From Selaginella tamariscina (lineage: Eukaryota; Streptophyta; Lycopodiopsida; Selaginellales; Selaginellaceae), in the NCBI GenBank assembly GCA_003024785.1, contig PUQB01000187.1, positions 1 to 64,000 on the forward strand: DNA of 64,000 nucleotides, given 5' to 3'. This document shows positions 37,585 to 49,492 of this stretch, in pieces (position 1 is the stretch's first letter; each line of letters starts with the position of its first letter). Made by a program: the position numbers and the translations under genes. Below the pieces are notes generated by a model. The model was not told the origin of the DNA, searched no databases, and saw only the letters and a list, made by a program, of their open reading frames with translations.

Positions 37585-38412
37585 ATGGTATCTAAGCAAT
37601 GCTACGCCCTATTAGGGCAAGCCATGGGCAGGAACTGGTCAAGAAAGCAAGAGGAAACAGTATGGAAGGCGAAGGCTATTCAAGAGGCGCCCTCAAACGG
37701 TGATGGAGTTGTAGTATACAACACCCAATCAAGCCACCTCCAGTTTATCTCCTTTGATGGCAAGCTCAGGAAGAGTCTTCAACACACACTTGAGTACATA
37801 GTCATATGCGAAGGTACCCTCTGGAAGTTCCCTCTGTCCCGGAGTGAGTCCTTCAGTTACCGGATGGATCTCAAGTGTTCCAAACGGGAATGGCAGAGTG
37901 TGCCTTCTGAGGATCCCGACGTAACCTTCGGGTACGGAACGGTATTGTCAAATGGTGGTATGACCTTCGCGTTCAGTGAGTGTAGTGGTCTCGTTCTGAA
38001 GTATGATACTATGTCCAACACATGGGTTACTATAAGGGAAATTGAGGGATATGTGTTTGATCAGGTCATTCGTAACGGTGGTACATTCGCTTGTTTACTA
38101 CGTAACAAGTTTGGGCATTATTACCAAGAGTTGTTTGGTTGTGCACCTCAGTATAGCATTAAGATGATAGATGAGGCGGATGTACGGAGCAGTAAGGAGA
38201 TGGATGAGTGTGATAATGTGCTAAACTCTAGTAAGATGGGGAAAGTGTCAGGGGATTATGTGTATGCAGTATGTGGGAATGGACAAGAGCTATGGGAAGG
38301 CAAGGTGTTTAGTAAGGATAATATTCCTTGGAAATTAGTGTTTACTGCAGAGCCAGGGAATGTTATTGTGCAAACTAGTCTATGCTCGTATACTCAGTTT
38401 GCATCGGCTTAA
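37585..38412 (+). CDS. Kelch/F-box-associated-like protein, U3 copy (275 aa)
   Basis: Longest copy of the array ORF. It retains SSKMGKV near residue 216, as in the flanking copy at 46.5 kb and in U0. The U3 form is therefore ancestral and the U1/U2 deletion derived. The rest is identical in outline to the U1 product: no F-box, kelch-like motifs mid-protein, ending FASA. Confidence 0.6.
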   Translation: MVSKQCYALLGQAMGRNWSRKQEETVWKAKAIQEAPSNGDGVVVYNTQSSHLQFISFDGKLRKSLQHTLEYIVICEGTLWKFPLSRSESFSYRMDLKCSKREWQSVPSEDPDVTFGYGTVLSNGGMTFAFSECSGLVLKYDTMSNTWVTIREIEGYVFDQVIRNGGTFACLLRNKFGHYYQELFGCAPQYSIKMIDEADVRSSKEMDECDNVLNSSKMGKVSGDYVYAVCGNGQELWEGKVFSKDNIPWKLVFTAEPGNVIVQTSLCSYTQFASA

Positions 38413-39204
38413 GTAAGGGGAAGAGAGAATTAAAGAGAATGTGAGGGGGCAAATTACTAAGAAATTGTGATGGATGTGTGTGTACAATACATTGTTCATT
38501 TATAAATTTTGTTCCCTTTCAATATTACGCCAACTTAAGTTATTAATACTAATATAAATAATAATAATAATAATAAACTATAAAAAAGCAATAAGCATCA
38601 TTATTATTGAATATTGCATTTTTAATCACGAAAGTGCAAATGGTATATTCTAGAATCACACCAAGCATATACAATGTTAAGTAATAGTTCGAATAAGTTC
38701 AATGAAAAGGAAGACCTCGGTTATAGGTTGTTTGTATATTTATATGTACAAGTCTCATTGGATAATGCATATCTCTATGATACCATCGTAGAAAGGTCTC
38801 GGATTTCTTCTAAGAGTACCTACACGAATAGAATTCGTATGCCCATAATAGGTATGTTAATTCAGTAAAGTATTTGTTCGATTGAATGCCGGAAATCAAA
38901 TATCTCCTGTTAAATAAGTACTCAAGACACTTATATATTGATGAGACGAAACGAGCTCTCACCAAAGTCTTGGAGAGGAGCGTCTTCTCATGGAAAGCTA
39001 TGGTTGTGCCATATGCCCTCAATGGTCACCACCACGTGTACAGTTTTACAACATAAGGTCTTCACACAGTTCGTGACATCTAAGGAAATATGTACTACAC
39101 CTAATGTAAATACACACATTGTGTTTTCATCTAGCCTTCACCGTTGAGTCGTATTTTAGGATACGTGGAATTCACGGGTAAAACACCACGTTGTATAGCT
39201 CGTG

Positions 39205-39225
39205 CACGTGGTAAACCAATATAAG
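39205..39225 (+). promoter_or_regulatory. G-box and TATA box of the U3 EXORDIUM-like copy
   Basis: CACGTG at 39205-39210 and TATAAG at 39220-39225, unchanged from U1. Confidence 0.45.
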
Positions 39226-39278
39226 AGCCTATTGGTTGCCCTAGGGTTCACATTTTCTTTCTTCCTTTTCATCTTCCT

Positions 39279-40219
39279 ATGGCCTTCTTATTTCTCCTTT
39301 TGGCAATCTTTGCTCTGGCTCCATGTGATGCTAGATCTACACCACGGCCAGACAGCGGTAAGGTGATAGTGAACCCTGATGTTGCTGTGAAGTACCACGG
39401 TGGCCCTGTCCTCTCTTCCGATATGCATGTGTATGTTATTTGGTATGGAAAGTGGAAGAACGAGGACAAACAAGTTATAAGGGATTTTATCTCCTCAATC
39501 TCGTACTCAGGAGCTAGTCACCCTTCAGTAGGCAATTGGTGGGGAACTGTCCGTATGTACACTGACCAAGCTGGTAAGAATGTCACAGCTAACGTGATTG
39601 TTGAAAAGGAGTACGACGCTCTCTACTCTCATGGATCCAGTCTGACTAGAGAGGGCTTACAAGAGGTTGTTAAGAGTGCACTTGTGGAGAACAAGGGTAC
39701 CCTGCCAGTGGATCCCAATGGGGTTTACCTTGTACTCACCTCTGAAGACGTTCTCATGGAGGCATTCTGCCGCGCAGTATGTGGGTTTCATCTGTCTGGC
39801 TCTATTTCAGGACATAACCTGCTCTATGCATGGGTGGGAAACTCGGGCACAAAATGTACAGATGTGTGCTTTTCCCTTTTTCCTCCCTACATGCGGAATG
39901 CCACCAAGGCATTGAAGCCACCCAATGGAAACGTGGGTATAGATGGAATGGTCATAGTAATTGGGCACGAGCTAGCTGAGGTGGCATCTGATCCGTTCAC
40001 CAACGCTTGGTATGCAGGGGACGATCCAAGGTTTCCTAACGAAATTGCTGATATGTGCTTAGGTGTATATGGAACGGTGCTGGCAGCGGATATCCAGGAA
40101 GTGTCTTGACAGACGAGAAAGGCGCTAGTTACAATGTTAATGGTATCAATGGCCGCAGGTTTATGGTCCAGTGGCTATGGAACCCCATTGTGAAGGGTTG
40201 CTACGGTCCCAATGTTTAG
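39279..40219 (+). pseudogene. EXORDIUM-like copy in U3, frameshift near the C-terminus
   Basis: Same gene. A net six-base loss around 39868-39885 rewrites CAFPFALPPY as CFSLFPPY without losing frame. A one-base loss in GGAACCGGTGC near 40075 then causes termination at 40109. The rest of the reading frame continues out of phase to the usual TAG at 40219. Signal peptide and promoter are intact. Confidence 0.85.
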
Positions 40220-41961
40220 GTTTCTCTATTATCTTTTCCATGATAAATATTTAATTTTCTTCACATTCACTATATAAAATTAAAGAGCTCTTCATTTATG
40301 TTTGGAAAACGAATATTTCTTATTTAAAAATTTTAAAATATTTTATTCAATATCATAACGTGGATTAACCTAGAGAAAATCATATATGGTTTAAAAATAA
40401 ATTGTATGTTCTTATACAATTTATATATTATGGAGCTTTAAGTTACATTAATTAATTAATTAATAGGTTCTATTAAAAGAATATAACTTAATATAAATAC
40501 ATTAAATGAAATATTATATATATTTTAAGATGTAATAAATAAACAAGAATATTTTAGGGGACATTACAATAACAATATATTAGGGCGACATAAAAATATA
40601 AATTCATTTCATAATGGATTAAATTGAATCACTAATAACAAATTTATGATGCATTAGTGATAATTTTCAATTGAAAATATAAGCTTGTAAATTATAATAT
40701 TTTCATTTTGAATACTGGGAATTGTATTTCAAAATAAAAATTCCCACTATAGATTTTAGGTTTTACTGTTAAAGTTAATAATGTTTTCTAATATATAATT
40801 TAACATACTAATATAGTATTCAAATGAAATATTTAAAACTGTACACAATGTGTAATGTGTTTATATATGTATATAATATTAATTATATAATGCAATGAAA
40901 GAAATAATATAAAAAAATAATTCAAACCATAGTTTAAATAAAAAGATTCAATCTCTTTAAATTTGAATTTACAAGTGAAATAGGATCCACCCTATTAGAA
41001 TATATTAATATACTTGTTGATGTGCGAATAACTGAAAAGACTTAGGGCTCTTTGACCCGTAACAAACCCATAGAACATGGATGCTTGAATGTTATAATGT
41101 AATGCTATAAATGAATATAATGGATTCTTATGCAATAATATGCACAAATTTATATATTTAAAAACTTATCTCATTGTACATATACAATTGTTTAGTAGGC
41201 TAAGTATGTTTAAAATAGTATAATGTTCACACAAAGACTCGTTGTTACTATTACTTAGTGGGATTAAGGTAAAGTGTGAAACTTAATATATGTATTACGT
41301 CTGCATTTTTATATTGGTATCTTACTTTCCGATTATTGAAATAAAATTTAAATTGTCAAATTAAAACTATTACATTTTTACGATTCGTTTCATCCTCAAT
41401 ATCCAGCAATATTATATAATATTAGTAAGATAGCTTTAACTTTTTACTATTTTTAATTTCTTAGTGACTTGGATTAATATAACATGTAATAAATTGAAAT
41501 TAAATAAAAGCTAAGCTACTTAATTAAGACAAATCCTTGCTATATATTGCATCATTAGTTTTTACCCCTTACCCAAAACTAAGTTTTTCCCACTTATATG
41601 AGAAACAATAACACATGATATATATTACAAAGCCGTATATCAATAAAATGGTAAAATAAGTTTTGTTATTTATTTCTAAATGTATTATTATAATTAAATA
41701 ACCTTAGAATAATACTAAGATGAATTTAAAAGATCTAATTAATATAACATATCAAGTTTGTATCGATTTAGTGTATCTCATAATGTATCTTGTTATAATA
41801 TCAGCATGAGTTACAAGTCCACATGAAGAAAATAAAATAATTTATTTGTTTAACACACAAGTGAAATACTTACATACGATGAAATTATGTATAGTTACTT
41901 AGCAAGAGAGTACACCATAAATTCAATTTATTTATATTGAAAAGATTGTGGCACGTACAGA
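40220..41961. other. AT-rich non-coding tail of U3
   Basis: Counterpart of 17762-19509; nothing recognised. Confidence 0.6.
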
Positions 41962-41980
41962 TCTAGAAAATAAAAAATTG

Positions 41981-43021
41981 TAGATAGTAGCTGGTAATTC
42001 AATTTACGTGTCAATTGGCAGTAGAATTAAATGTCCTGACAAGAAGTGTGTCTAGTATAGGGATTGGTATTTGCAGTTGTTATAAGGTTTGCATATGTAA
42101 TAAACATTATATAGATATGATTCAAAATTGGGTGACTATTGAGTTTACCACATGCTTGCTGAGGATGCCAAGATGTAAACTCAACACCTAGATGTTGTTC
42201 AGCCTCTTTTGCATGTAGAGTTTGCATAACATTGTGATTGGGCTCAAAGCCTCTCAATAGCCTTTACATAATGCTATAGTATGCAGATAGTGATTTAGTA
42301 TTGGCACTTTTCCAAAGTTAATTGGGCTTGGTTTAGCTATTAGTTTATTACCCAAGTGGTTTGGTCCTCATAGACATGGTGCTTCTTATGACCTAAAAAA
42401 AGTGCCAATCCTTCCTCACGACCAGCTTCTTGTTCACAACCAACTTCACTTTTCAGGCCCAATGCTTTTGCATAACCAATTAGCTCTTGTCCCATTTTGT
42501 CAAAAGTTTTTGTAGCGTTTGAAGTAGTGCAACCTAAGGTAGCCAAGCACGCCTTCTATGAGAAGAGTCTTGAGATTGTCCTTTGGCATCTTCGTACCCT
42601 GAATGCTCTCAATTTCATCCTTCACCGTTTCGATCCTACTGATATATATTGCCTCACTGATTCTCTTTCATGCTACTCAAGTCCCAAGAACTTGGTTTTT
42701 AGGGAAAGGAAAGAAGCATTGCTCTCTTTACCCAAGGCGTTCTTGAGCTCCACCCAATTTTCTACAGCTAGATAACTCTGAAAATGAGCGCCAAGGCCCT
42801 TCCAAGAATTCCAATTGCTTTGGAATTCATTTCATCCCAATCATCCATTGCAACAGTTTCACTAAGTATCACAACTGCCGCAAGCCTTTCTCCATCATAT
42901 AGCACATGCTCTATTGCTGCCATCCAAAAAAGCCCTTACCATCGTAAATTTTCAGCATCTTCTTTAAAGACAAAGCCATCGCTTGCATCCACAATCTAGT
43001 CAACCTAGTAGCTTTGATTTA
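41981..43021 (-). mobile_element. Degenerate Ty1/copia gag relic (U4)
   Basis: Same relic. In this copy the primer-binding-like site is damaged (GCTTTGATTTATG at 43011-43023 instead of GCTTTGATACTATG), and an extra AT dinucleotide near 42645 shifts one stretch of the frame. Confidence 0.6.
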
Positions 43022-43186
43022 TGTTAATTTTATGATAGCTTAGCAAAATGCATTAGCGTTCTTATTATGCAAATATGAAATAATGACAAAAGCTAAGTAA
43101 AGAACCCTAAAATCTGAACAGTTGTGACGCGTGTTGTTTGAGTGGCTGACGAGGACTGTATTCTCAACATAATATAATATTCTTAC

Positions 43187-43690
43187 AGTTTGTTGCATAA
43201 TGTAGCCTATTCTAGCAGCATCAAGTTGCTCACATAGCCCAACATTATTCTTTGGTGACTCTTTTGCAATACTAAACATTGCACAAACTCCTCTTTTCAC
43301 ACATCTAGGTGTTGAGCCTACATCCTGACATCCAATGTTACCAGAGCATGTTTCTGTAGATGTTTGCTAACGCGTTCGCAAAACACGTTTACTCAATTTA
43401 TTAATATTTTTTTACCATTTAAAATCCCAGCATTTTAATAATTAAATATGCTAAAATATTTTAAATATTTAATTTTCTTCTTTTGTTACCATAGAACGCG
43501 TTCTCAAACGCGTTTATAACAATACCACTTGCACAATATGAAAAATGAAAATTGAGAGATTTAAATCCATTAGAATCCAAAACATTTCTCAAGCAGACAA
43601 TACATGCACCATTGACACTCCGAAAAGCTGTTACATGAACTCTGGATCTCTCAGTAATCTTATTGAAAATCAATAACTTAAGACCCTAGA
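43187..43690 (-). pseudogene. GLX1 exon 1 and leader relic (U4)
   Basis: Same structure as 9485-9990, with the MITE-like insert at 43369-43513. Confidence 0.66.
43369..43513. mobile_element. MITE-like insert (U4)
   Basis: Same element in the truncated fourth unit. Confidence 0.45.
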
Positions 43691-44514
43691 CAGTTAGAAA
43701 TATATTTTATTTTATATATTTTAAAATAGTCTGAAAATTTTACACTATAAGATTATAATTACATATAAATGTACTACATGCATATGCATATACAAAGAAC
43801 TTATATATGTGTGTGCTTAAATCATAAGCAGAGGAAATGCTAGAAACTTATCAAAAGCTTTCTCCCCAATCACATATATATATATAGAAGGTATATATGT
43901 GCTATGCAGGACGTGCTAGAAACTCACCAGAAGTGCGTATGCATGTTGGGAACCCTTAAGAAGATCATATAGCTGCATATACATCAATTCCTAACGAAGC
44001 GATCCAATGATGGATATTAATTTATAGATTAAAAAAAATAATCAATAAAATTATGAAGCCATACCTTCCTTGTACTCTTTTTAATGACCTGGATTTCATC
44101 TTTCCATTGAGTTGTTAATATTAGTTTAAGTGACATATAACTTCATATTATTACAATCTCAGTAAATTATATTATCTACCCAGTGAAATGTCAAACAATA
44201 TTGAAAAGGAACTTTCACGACTTAGAACAAAATGTCGAAGGTAATTGAGTTTCTATCAATTATACCTAGTAATCATGTTATCCACCAAAGTAACCATGAA
44301 TATTTTAATTCAATCTTTTATCTTTTTATTATTAAAATAAATTTTAATTTAAGATGCAATCGCAGTTTATACATAAACACATAAGTTTCTATCCAATAGG
44401 AATATTTGAAATACCTTCGTATTTGTGCAAATAGCAAAAAATGCAAGTATAAATTAAACAAAAACTAATTGCGAATTATTCTTCTTGTTGGTAATATTTT
44501 ACCCTAAAGGGGGA

Positions 44515-44682
44515 ATGATACGGCCTATCAGGGCACACCATGGGCAAGAACTAATTAAGAAAGCGAAACCGTATGGAAGGCTAAGGATGTTCAAGAGGCA
44601 CCCTCAGACAGTGAAGGATTTGTAGTATACAACACCCAATCAGTTTATATCCTTTGGTGGTAAGGAAGAGTCTTCAACACAC
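44515..44682 (+). pseudogene. Kelch-like 5' fragment (U4)
   Basis: Identical arrangement to 10812-10979 in the truncated unit, the last such fragment before the array ends. Confidence 0.7.
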
Positions 44683-44785
44683 TGCAGGATTTATATTAAT
44701 TATTTGATGTGTGTACTCTGTTGTCTTTATTACTACGATATATATACTTTAACTCTATGTATACATGTGCTTGTAAACACACGTA

Positions 44786-45300
44786 CTGGGTAAGCTCAAT
44801 AGTTGCTTTCCTGCCCAAAGTCATGGAGATGTCATATAAATTCCGTATATAACCTCTGCAGGTGCAAAAGGGATTAGAAAAAAATATTTTCTTTCCATAA
44901 ATATGTATATGAGTGCGTGCAAGGAACCCTAGTAAGGGCGTATGGAAGGGGTTGATAGTTTTTGGGGAGACATGATAAGAATTTATGGTTTGTAGTATTA
45001 TAACGGACATGTTAAGTAAAAAACATAACATGTATGAAGTAGATTTAAAATAAATCTATAAATCTAAAGATAAATAATTGTTACTTACCACCATATTTAA
45101 AGAAGTTAATTTTTTCTTAATTTTAGTTATATATATATTATAAATAAATAAATAAATATAGTAATAAGGGTTATAGTTGTATAAAATAACCCGTATACAA
45201 AGGGTTTTCTATAACATGTAATTGTGCAGATGATATATACCCCAGCCGAAAGTCTAGCGAAACCCATTCTACAGGGTTTCTTAGAGCATTCCACGGGATT
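44786..45300 (-). pseudogene. GLX1 exon 4 split by insertion (U4)
   Basis: Same structure in the fourth unit. Here substitutions start to accumulate (near 44930, 45102, 45301), marking the approach to the array edge. Confidence 0.65.
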
Positions 45301-46007
45301 GTACAAAAGAATAAAAACAATAACTATATACAAACACACTCACACACACACATCAATAAAATACCTTGTAACGATCAATAAAATCGAGGCACTTCAAAAG
45401 CTTGTGGTTGTCAAGTACATACACATCCACATATGTATCTATGTATATACATATATACATATGTACAAATACACACACACAGTTACATAGACAGTTAAAC
45501 TTTGGGGACATTATACAGGTTCCTACATTCCTTGCTCATTTGGGATCTTAAGACCCTAGAGAGTAGAAATATATTTATTTAATCTAATTTTATAAATTTT
45601 AAAATAGTTTGAAATTTTAACTTAATAGATTAATACATGTGCTGTATGCATATACAGAGAACTTACATATGTGTGTGTTTAAATCATAAACAAAAACTCA
45701 TCAAAAGCTTTCTCCCAATCACATGTATATATATAGAAGGTCTATATGTGCTAAGAAGGACATGCTAGAAACTGACCAAAAGTGCATATGCATGTTACAG
45801 AAGGTTAAGTGCAATCCAATGTGGAGATTCTTTTTCATAATATGTTTAGTAGTTTATAGATTAACAAAAGAAATTAATAAATATGAAACCATACTTACCT
45901 TCTTTATACTCTTTTAAATACTTGGATTTCATCTTTCCAGTGAACTGAACTGTTAATATTAGTTTAAGCACATATAATTTCATATTGTTACAATCTCGGT
46001 AAATTAT

Positions 46008-46721
46008 ATTGTAGTATACAACACCCAATCAAACCACCTCCAGTTTATCTCCTTAGATGGTAAGCTCAGGAAGAGTCTTCAACACACACTGGAGTACATA
46101 ATCATATGCGACGGTACGCTCTGGAACTTCCCTGTGTCCCGGAGTGAGCCCTTCAGTTACCGGATGGATCTCAAGTGTCCCAAACGGGGAATGGCAGAGT
46201 GTGCCTTCTGAGGATCCCGACGTAAGTGTACTGTCGAACGGTGGTGTAACCTTTGCATTCAGTGAGTGTACCGGTGTCGTTCTAAGTATGACACTCTATT
46301 CAACACATGGGTTACTGTGATGGAAATTGAAGGATATGTGTTTGATCAGGTCATTCGTAAGAGCGGTACATTCTCTTGTATACTCCGTAACAAGTTCAGG
46401 CACTATTACCAGGACTTGTTCGGTCGTGCACCTCAGTACAGCATTAAGATGATAGATGAGAGGAGTAAGGAGATGGATGAGTGTGCTACTGTGTTAAACT
46501 CTAGTAAGATGGGGAAGGTGTTAGGGGATTATGTGTATACGGTATGTGGGAATGGACAAGAGCTATGGGAAGGCAAGGTGTTTAGTAAGGATAATATTGC
46601 TTGGAAATTAGTGTTTACTGCAGAGCCAGGGAATGTTATTGTGCAAACTAGTCTGTGCTCGTATGGGCAAACTACCAAGAAATTGTCATGGATGTGTGTG
46701 TATAAACAACCTTTACTATAA
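46008..46721 (+). pseudogene. Flanking kelch-like gene, 5'-truncated
   Basis: A more divergent copy of the kelch-like ORF at the edge of the array. It begins inside the coding region: the promoter side joins near the GTAGTATACAACACC motif, removing the start codon and about 45 residues. Frame breaks occur before 46266. From 46266 to 46721 the frame is open, with [33 protein letters not shown] and GKVFSKDNIAWKLVF, ending in a different tail (TTKKLSWMCVYKQPLL). It retains SSKMGKV. It points head-on at GLX1, whose stop is 199 bases beyond. It looks like the relative of the locus that seeded the array fragments at 12287, 23538 and 34751. Confidence 0.65.
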
Positions 46722-46919
46722 AGAGGATGTGTGAGAACAGAAGGGGGCAAACTACTAAGAAACTGTCATGGATGTGTGTGTATATCCAATTTATGTGGAA
46801 ACAACCGTGTATATTAAGTGATATACTCAAACTCTCACCATTATACTTGAATTAATTACGTATACCTGTACTATAGTTGCAAACATAGATAGCGTTGTTA
46901 TTATTGGGAATATTGTGAA

Positions 46920-47192
46920 TTAGGCTGCACCTTCTACAATACCACCAATCCTGCCAGTGTCGAAGATCTCAATCCAGTAACCATCGGGGTCTTTGATAAA
47001 TGCAAGGCCCTTCATTTTCCCTGTATTCCAGCAAATATTCATATTAATGTAGTGTGTGTGTGTGTGTGTGCATATTTGACAAGTTTACCATCGTCTGGTT
47101 TTCTTCACAACTCCACGCCCAGTTTCTCAAATCGTTCACACGCCTTGTATGTATCATCCACAGTGATTCCGATATGTCCTGCAAGAATAGTA

Positions 47193-47237
<45 letters not shown>

Positions 47238-48018
47238 CACACACACCATGCACGAAGGTGTATCATATATATAAACTAAAGTACCATAGCCACGAGGATC
47301 AGAATTTCCATTGTGGAAGCCTTTGAAATCAGGATCCGACTCCGTGCCCAGTTGCTGCAGAATTTTTTTTATATTATCATTATAAAACGTTTTAATATTA
47401 ATTATTTCTTTTATGTGTGTACTCTGTACTGTCTTTATTATGATATACTGTCTCTTTTTATATACATCTGTGTGTGTGAATAACACACGTACTGGGTAAG
47501 CTCAATAGTTGCTTTCCTGCCGAATGTCCAGCGAACCCGTTCTACCGGATCATTTGGGGCATCCGCGGGATCCTACAAAAGAATAAAAATAACAACTATA
47601 TACAAACATACATGCACACACACACACACACGTATATAGAATACCTCATATCCTATAAAGAGAGGCTGAACTTGGAATCCGGAAATCTAGGCGCTTCAGA
47701 AGCTGTGGTTATCACATAAAGAAAGCTTAGTACATACACATCTACACACACAGATATATATATATGACTAAACAAACTGACGTCATTCCCAAAACACGAC
47801 TGTAGAAATCCAGGCTGGCTTAGGATCCTTGATTCGGTACATCTGTAAAAATAATGAAAACGTCCAGCAAACAATTAATTTAAGTAAAAAGAAATATGAT
47901 TAATTGATTAGTATAATATTCTTACAGTTTGCTGCATAATGTAGCCTTTTGTAGCAGCATCAGGTTGCTCACATAGCCCAGGATTATTCTCCGGTGACTC
48001 CTTTGCAACAGTAGACAT
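46920..48018 (-). CDS. GLX1: Lactoylglutathione lyase (glyoxalase I), seven exons, frame broken by small indels
   Basis: Converts the methylglyoxal-glutathione hemithioacetal to S-lactoylglutathione in the cytosol. Exons on the minus strand: 48018-47926, 47842-47782, 47702-47645, 47572-47493, 47354-47285, 47178-47089 and 47020-46920. All have GT-AG borders and the phases chain to a 185-aa protein, the usual size of the short enzyme. The four metal ligands of the family are visible: Gln in YIMQQT, Glu in KATIELT, His in GHIGITVDD and Glu in GYWIEIFD. One-base losses sit in exons 2 and 5, three in exon 3, and a compensating loss/gain pair in exon 6, several of them in homopolymers. Array relics carry the correct base at several of these sites, so this is more likely sequence error than decay. 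The start is the ATG preceded by an in-frame AG acceptor exon. Expression level unknown. Confidence 0.85.
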
Positions 48019-48430
48019 TGCACGGACTCCTCCTCTTTTCACCTGCTATTGAAATGTATACACCATGTATATATATGCATATACATATCAAATAAAACAC
48101 TTAATAAATGTGTTACTAGTTTCTTATATAGACCATAAATGCGACATATAAGTATTCACATAAGGTATTGATGGAATAAATTGAAAAAAAAGAATATAAA
48201 TATACCCACACTTGCACAATATGAAAAACGAAAACTGGAAGATTTAAATCCATTAGAATTCACAAAATTTCTCAATAAGGAAGATGAAGCAGACAATATG
48301 CGCCATTGACACTCTCAGAGAAGCTCTTACCTGAACTCCGGATGAACCCTAACCCTCCCCTTGAACCCCGACTAATTAATAGCAAAATAATCTCAATGAA
48401 GATCAACGGCTAACATCGTTTCCATATACA
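48019..48430 (-). other. GLX1 leader region
   Basis: Upstream of exon 1 a strong acceptor (CAATAGCAG, near 48043) and a donor (CAG/GTAAGAG at about 48330) suggest a non-coding first exon around 48331-48430 and an intron of ~290 bp. An AACCCTAACCCT telo-box-like motif lies at 48346-48357. No in-frame ATG is seen in the putative first exon, so translation from 48018 is preferred. Confidence 0.45.
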
Positions 48431-48515
48431 AACGCCTCGTGTTGTATACGTGTTAAGAACCAGGTTGCGAAACAGATATAATTTAACTCTTTTACATAAA
48501 TGTGTAAAAACAATA

Positions 48516-48521
<6 letters not shown>

Positions 48522-48583
<62 letters not shown>
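48522..48583. repeat. Compound (CT)n(AT)n microsatellite between channel and GLX1
   Basis: About 16 CT units run straight into about 12 AT units, downstream of the channel stop. The same CT-then-AT order recurs downstream of COX15 (59167-59220). A pure CT run (47199-47235) lies in a GLX1 intron. Confidence 0.8.
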
Positions 48584-48584
<1 letters not shown>

Positions 48585-48617
48585 TACAAATATATTGATC
48601 TTATTGTAGTATATATA

Positions 48618-49460
48618 TCATGTCTCCAGCAACATTTCTGTAGTAGAAGCTGGATTAGTGCACACATAAGAAACCACAGAGCCATGGGTTCCAGCAACAC
48701 GGTAGACTCCCAGTGCCAGGCCTTCTCGTTGTGAGGAGTGCTTGGAAAAGCTCCCCAAAACTAAGTCCTATAAACAATTCGGTATTGGTATCTGCTGAAG
48801 ATTCCTCGTCGAGCTCCCGCCTCTTCTTCTCCTTCTCCTATTTGCCTACCGCATGAAAGCTGCTCGATTATTAACACCGTGTTCCTATTGAAGAACGTCG
48901 CATACCTACACAAAACAACCATTCACGTGTGTGTGTGTGTGCATGCGTGCGTGTGTGTGTTGGAGAGAGAAAGAAAAAAGAGATATCTAATGTGATTCTC
49001 ACACACACTCACTCTTACACACACGCGCACACACACACAATTAAACACTTACATGAGAATGTGAATTATACTATGCTAATGTCCATGCCTGCATGATTGT
49101 CGCTCTCTCTCTCTCTCTCTCAACACACCACACCACACAAACACCACTCTTAAACACGCACACACACACACACACACGCAAAATAGTATGCTAATGTCCA
49201 TGCATGCATTCTCAATCTCTCTCTCTCTCACACACACACACAAACTCACTCTTACAACGCACACAATAAGCTACTTACATGAGAAATGTGCAATATACTA
49301 TGCCAATGTCCATGCATGCATGATTCTCACTCTCTCTCTCTCTCTCACACGCACACAACACAAACACTCACTCTTACACACAACACACACAGAATTAAGC
49401 TACTTACATAGAAATGTGAAATATACTCTAATGTCCATGCATGCATGATTCTTCTCTCTC

Positions 49461-49492
<32 letters not shown>

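Larger units (their letters stand above)
30741..41961. repeat. Tandem array unit U3 (11,221 bp)
   Basis: Third complete unit. It keeps the 9-base kelch-like segment that U1 and U2 have lost, so it is closer to the ancestral state there. It has its own indels: a net 6-base change near 39868 and a one-base loss near 40075, both in the EXORDIUM-like copy. Confidence 0.92.
41962..46000. repeat. Tandem array terminal unit U4, truncated
   Basis: U4 follows U3 through the gag relic, GLX1 exon-1 relic, MITE-like insert, kelch-like 5' fragment and split GLX1 exon. From about 44.7 kb small differences accumulate, for example at 44720, 44930 and 45373 and an inserted dinucleotide block near 45470. By about 45.8-46.0 kb the sequence has passed into the flanking single-copy kelch/GLX1 locus. 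There is no third kelch-like ORF or EXORDIUM-like gene here, so the array stops about 4 kb into this unit. Confidence 0.8.

Noticed and set aside
1..46000. CRISPR-like array
   Set aside because: The repeat period is 11.2 kb with genes inside, in eukaryotic DNA; there are no short regularly spaced repeats with unique spacers.
48450..48734. Plus-strand 94-codon ORF overlapping the channel C-terminus
   Set aside because: Composed of CT/AT repeats and the antisense of the channel's last exon.
49076..49448. ORFs on both strands in 49076-49448
   Set aside because: They are translations of the minisatellite's CT and CA runs.
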